A stretch of 64,000 nt of DNA from Lacisediminimonas profundi (GTDB lineage: Bacteria > Pseudomonadota > Gammaproteobacteria > Burkholderiales > Burkholderiaceae_D). A model generated the notes under the pieces. It saw only the letters and a list, made by a program, of their open reading frames with translations. It was not told the DNA's origin and did no database searches. The DNA lies in NCBI RefSeq assembly GCF_008831265.1, contig NZ_VTTH01000002.1, positions 682,001 through 746,000 on the forward strand, given 5' to 3'. A program made the position numbers and the translations under genes. Shown piece by piece: positions 62,368 through 64,000 of the stretch (positions are counted from its first letter, which is position 1; each line of letters opens with the position of its first letter).

Positions 62368-62434
62368 CTTGCCGGAGCGCCGGCGTACCGGGCAGCTCGC
62401 GTGAGCAAACCGAACAATCGAAAAGGAAAATGAA

Positions 62435-63187
62435 ATGGATCTGCAAATTGAAGGCAAGGTAGCCCTGATCACTGGTTCCGGCCGCGGCATCGGCTATGCA
62501 ACGGCGGTGGCACTGGCCAGGGAAGGCGTGCATATCGTGATCAACGACATCAATCCGACCGCTGTCGCCGAAGCAGTTGAAAGCCTGCGCAAAGCCGGCT
62601 ATTCGGCCACCGGCATGGCCGCCAACGTGTGCGACGAGGAGCAGGTCCAGGCCATGGCCGACCACGCGGTGAAGGAATTCGGCAGCATCGACATCCTGGT
62701 CAACAACGCCGGTTTCACCCGCGACAAATACCTGACCAAGATGTCCGTGCTCGAATGGGATTCGGTGGTCGACACCATCCTGAAAGGTGCGTTCCATTGC
62801 ACCCGCGCGGCGCTTCCCTCGATGATGAAAAACAAATGGGGCCGCATCATCAACATCTCCTCGCGCGCCCATTTGGGCAATCCGGGCCAGACCAACTATG
62901 CGTCGGCCAAGGCAGGCCTGCTCGGCTTCACCCGTTCGCTCGCCTTCGAGCAAGGCAAATTCAACATCACCGCCAATGCCGTGGCGCCCGGCCTGGTGGA
63001 AACCCAGTTGGTGCGCGACCTGGTGACCTACGAGACGCTGCGCACCAACGCGCTGGCACGGCAGCCGATCCAGCGCATGGGCGCGGTCGAGGACATCGCC
63101 GATGCAGTGACCTTCCTGGCGTCGCAACGTGCCGGCTTCATCACTGGCGAGACGCTGCATGTGACCGGCGGTCGTTACTCGAGCTGA
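62435..63187 (+). CDS. Short-chain dehydrogenase/reductase (FabG-like)
   Basis: NAD(P)-dependent oxidoreductase of 250 residues. The cofactor motif TGSGRGIG lies at residues 14-21, NNAG near 90, the catalytic serine in INISSRAHLG, and YASAKAG carries the Tyr and Lys. The end GETLHVTGGRYSS is typical of the FabG/3-hydroxyacyl-CoA group. AAGGA eight bases before the ATG supports the start. In this setting it may oxidise a 3-hydroxyacyl-CoA or a hydroxyl of the same substrate. It is followed 46 bases later by an acyl-CoA synthetase gene. Confidence 0.93.
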   Translation: MDLQIEGKVALITGSGRGIGYATAVALAREGVHIVINDINPTAVAEAVESLRKAGYSATGMAANVCDEEQVQAMADHAVKEFGSIDILVNNAGFTRDKYLTKMSVLEWDSVVDTILKGAFHCTRAALPSMMKNKWGRIINISSRAHLGNPGQTNYASAKAGLLGFTRSLAFEQGKFNITANAVAPGLVETQLVRDLVTYETLRTNALARQPIQRMGAVEDIADAVTFLASQRAGFITGETLHVTGGRYSS

Positions 63188-63233
63188 TGCCGGGCAGTCC
63201 AGGATAAGCATGTACCAAGGAGAAAAAAGCGAA

Positions 63234-64000
63234 ATGAGACAGTTCCCGGATCTTTCCCGGTTTGTAAACCCGCGCAACATCGCTGTGGTCGGCGCTTCCG
63301 GGCGCGAATCCAGCCAGGGCCGCAGGCTTTACGACAACCTCGTGCTGCACTCGGACCTGAGGGGCGAGGTGTACCCGGTCAATCCCGCCTACCAGGTCAT
63401 CGGCGACCAGCAATGCTGGCCGTCGATTCGCGAGTTGCCGCCGGAAGCCGAGATCGACGTCGCGATCATCATCGTCAATCTCTCCCTGGTACTCGATACC
63501 CTGAACCAATGCGTCGAGCGCCGCATTCCGTTCGCAATCGTGATGACCTCCGGCTTTGCCGAAGTCGGCGAAGAAGGCCGTGCACTGGAGGCGGAAATCG
63601 CGGACCTGTGCCGCCGTACCGGATTGCATGTGTACGGACCCAACTGCCCGGGTTTCGTCAACGTCCGTGACCGCCTGGGCATGACCTTTTCGCCCGCTTA
63701 CAAGGACGACCTGAACAGCGGCGGCGTCGGGCTGGCCACCCAAGGCGGCGGACTGGGCCGCAACCTGCTGCAGGGCCTGAGCCACGGCGAGGGTGCGGCG
63801 ATGTTGTTCTCACCCGGTAATGAAGTGGACCTGGATGTTCCGGATTTCATCGCCTGGATGGCAGATGATCCGCAGATAAAGGTCATCGGCGTGCTGATGG
63901 AAGGCATCAAGGATGGCCGCAAGCTGGCCGCTGCGCTGGAGCGCGCGCGCTCGCGCAACAAGCCGGTGGTGGTGCTCAAGGTCGGGCGCTCGGAAGCGGG
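63234..64000 (+). CDS. NDP-forming acyl-CoA synthetase/CoA-binding protein (partial, runs off the window)
   Basis: The first 255 residues are visible. They form the CoA-binding Rossmann domain (FVNPRNIAVVGASGRESS, then YPVNPAY) and the start of the succinyl-CoA-ligase-like part (YGPNCPGFVN, LATQGGGLGRNLLQGLSHG, SPGNEVDLDVPDFIAWMADD). Members make or use acyl-CoA with ADP or GDP instead of AMP. An in-frame ATG at 63210 with AGGA five bases upstream is an alternative start; the ATG at 63234 has AAGGAG eleven bases upstream. The histidine that is phosphorylated in active enzymes cannot be judged from the visible part. Confidence 0.88.
   Translation, partial: MRQFPDLSRFVNPRNIAVVGASGRESSQGRRLYDNLVLHSDLRGEVYPVNPAYQVIGDQQCWPSIRELPPEAEIDVAIIIVNLSLVLDTLNQCVERRIPFAIVMTSGFAEVGEEGRALEAEIADLCRRTGLHVYGPNCPGFVNVRDRLGMTFSPAYKDDLNSGGVGLATQGGGLGRNLLQGLSHGEGAAMLFSPGNEVDLDVPDFIAWMADDPQIKVIGVLMEGIKDGRKLAAALERARSRNKPVVVLKVGRSEA

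Overview
The window reads as chromosomal DNA of a high-GC betaproteobacterium of the order Burkholderiales, probably Oxalobacteraceae-like (inference from gene order and style, not from a search). Supporting signs are the ygfZ / mltG-tmk-holB-pilZ-tatD block, the yciB-bolA-parvulin chain, two Bug/TctC-type binding proteins, two complete Liv-type ABC transporters and three acyl-CoA ligases. I recognised no rRNA, tRNA, CRISPR array, prophage or transposase gene. Coding density is high, and many neighbouring genes overlap by ATGA or GTGA, so most genes sit in translationally coupled operons.

Layout. 1-6581 (minus): acyl-CoA ligase, periplasmic binding protein and livHMGF (livF is cut by the window start). 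6923-10607 (plus): selO, msrB, yciB, bolA-like gene and a periplasmic parvulin, closed by a clear intrinsic terminator. 10711-18272: an unknown anchored protein, a hybrid histidine kinase with an AhpD-like N-terminus, tesB, and a coupled pair made of an endo/exonuclease/phosphatase and a phospholipase D fused to a VTT membrane domain. 18273-21024: ppnN, rsuA and a carboxymuconolactone-decarboxylase-like protein. 21046-29053: housekeeping block of ankyrin protein, tatD, pilZ, holB, tmk, mltG (minus) and ygfZ, DUF4936, NRDE protein (plus). A formate/nitrite-transporter gene bracketed by near-identical repeats is wedged between holB and tmk.

29213-38012 is a nitrogen-scavenging region: a transthyretin-like protein that has lost most catalytic positions of hydroxyisourate hydrolase, guanine deaminase, and a BMP-type ABC importer operon carrying two isochorismatase-fold hydrolases. 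The first hydrolase matches biuret amidohydrolase. 38153-41068 is a large FAD/Fe-S oxidoreductase.

51722 down to 41099 (minus) is a ten-gene chain: Fe(II)/2-oxoglutarate dioxygenase, acyl-CoA ligase, second dioxygenase, binding protein, livHMGF, monoacylglycerol-lipase-like hydrolase and glycerol kinase, with a divergent AraC-type regulator at its head. The content suggests uptake and degradation of a glycerol-linked or acyl substrate that needs oxygenase attack. 53069-54420 holds a truncated RlmI-like gene and a DUF938 methyltransferase.

54788-64000 is a second acyl-CoA degradation region: DUF35 protein plus a cysteine-less thiolase (the architecture of steroid side-chain retro-aldolases), acyl-CoA dehydrogenase, acyl-CoA ligase, MaoC-type hydratase, two Bug binding proteins, and divergently an SDR and the start of an NDP-forming acyl-CoA synthetase. 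The divergent promoter there carries an unusual set of repeats.

The best candidates for undescribed biology are the dioxygenase-ligase-Liv-lipase-glycerol kinase operon, the thiolase/DUF35 side-chain cluster with its operator array, and the repeat-flanked transporter cassette inside the tmk-holB operon.
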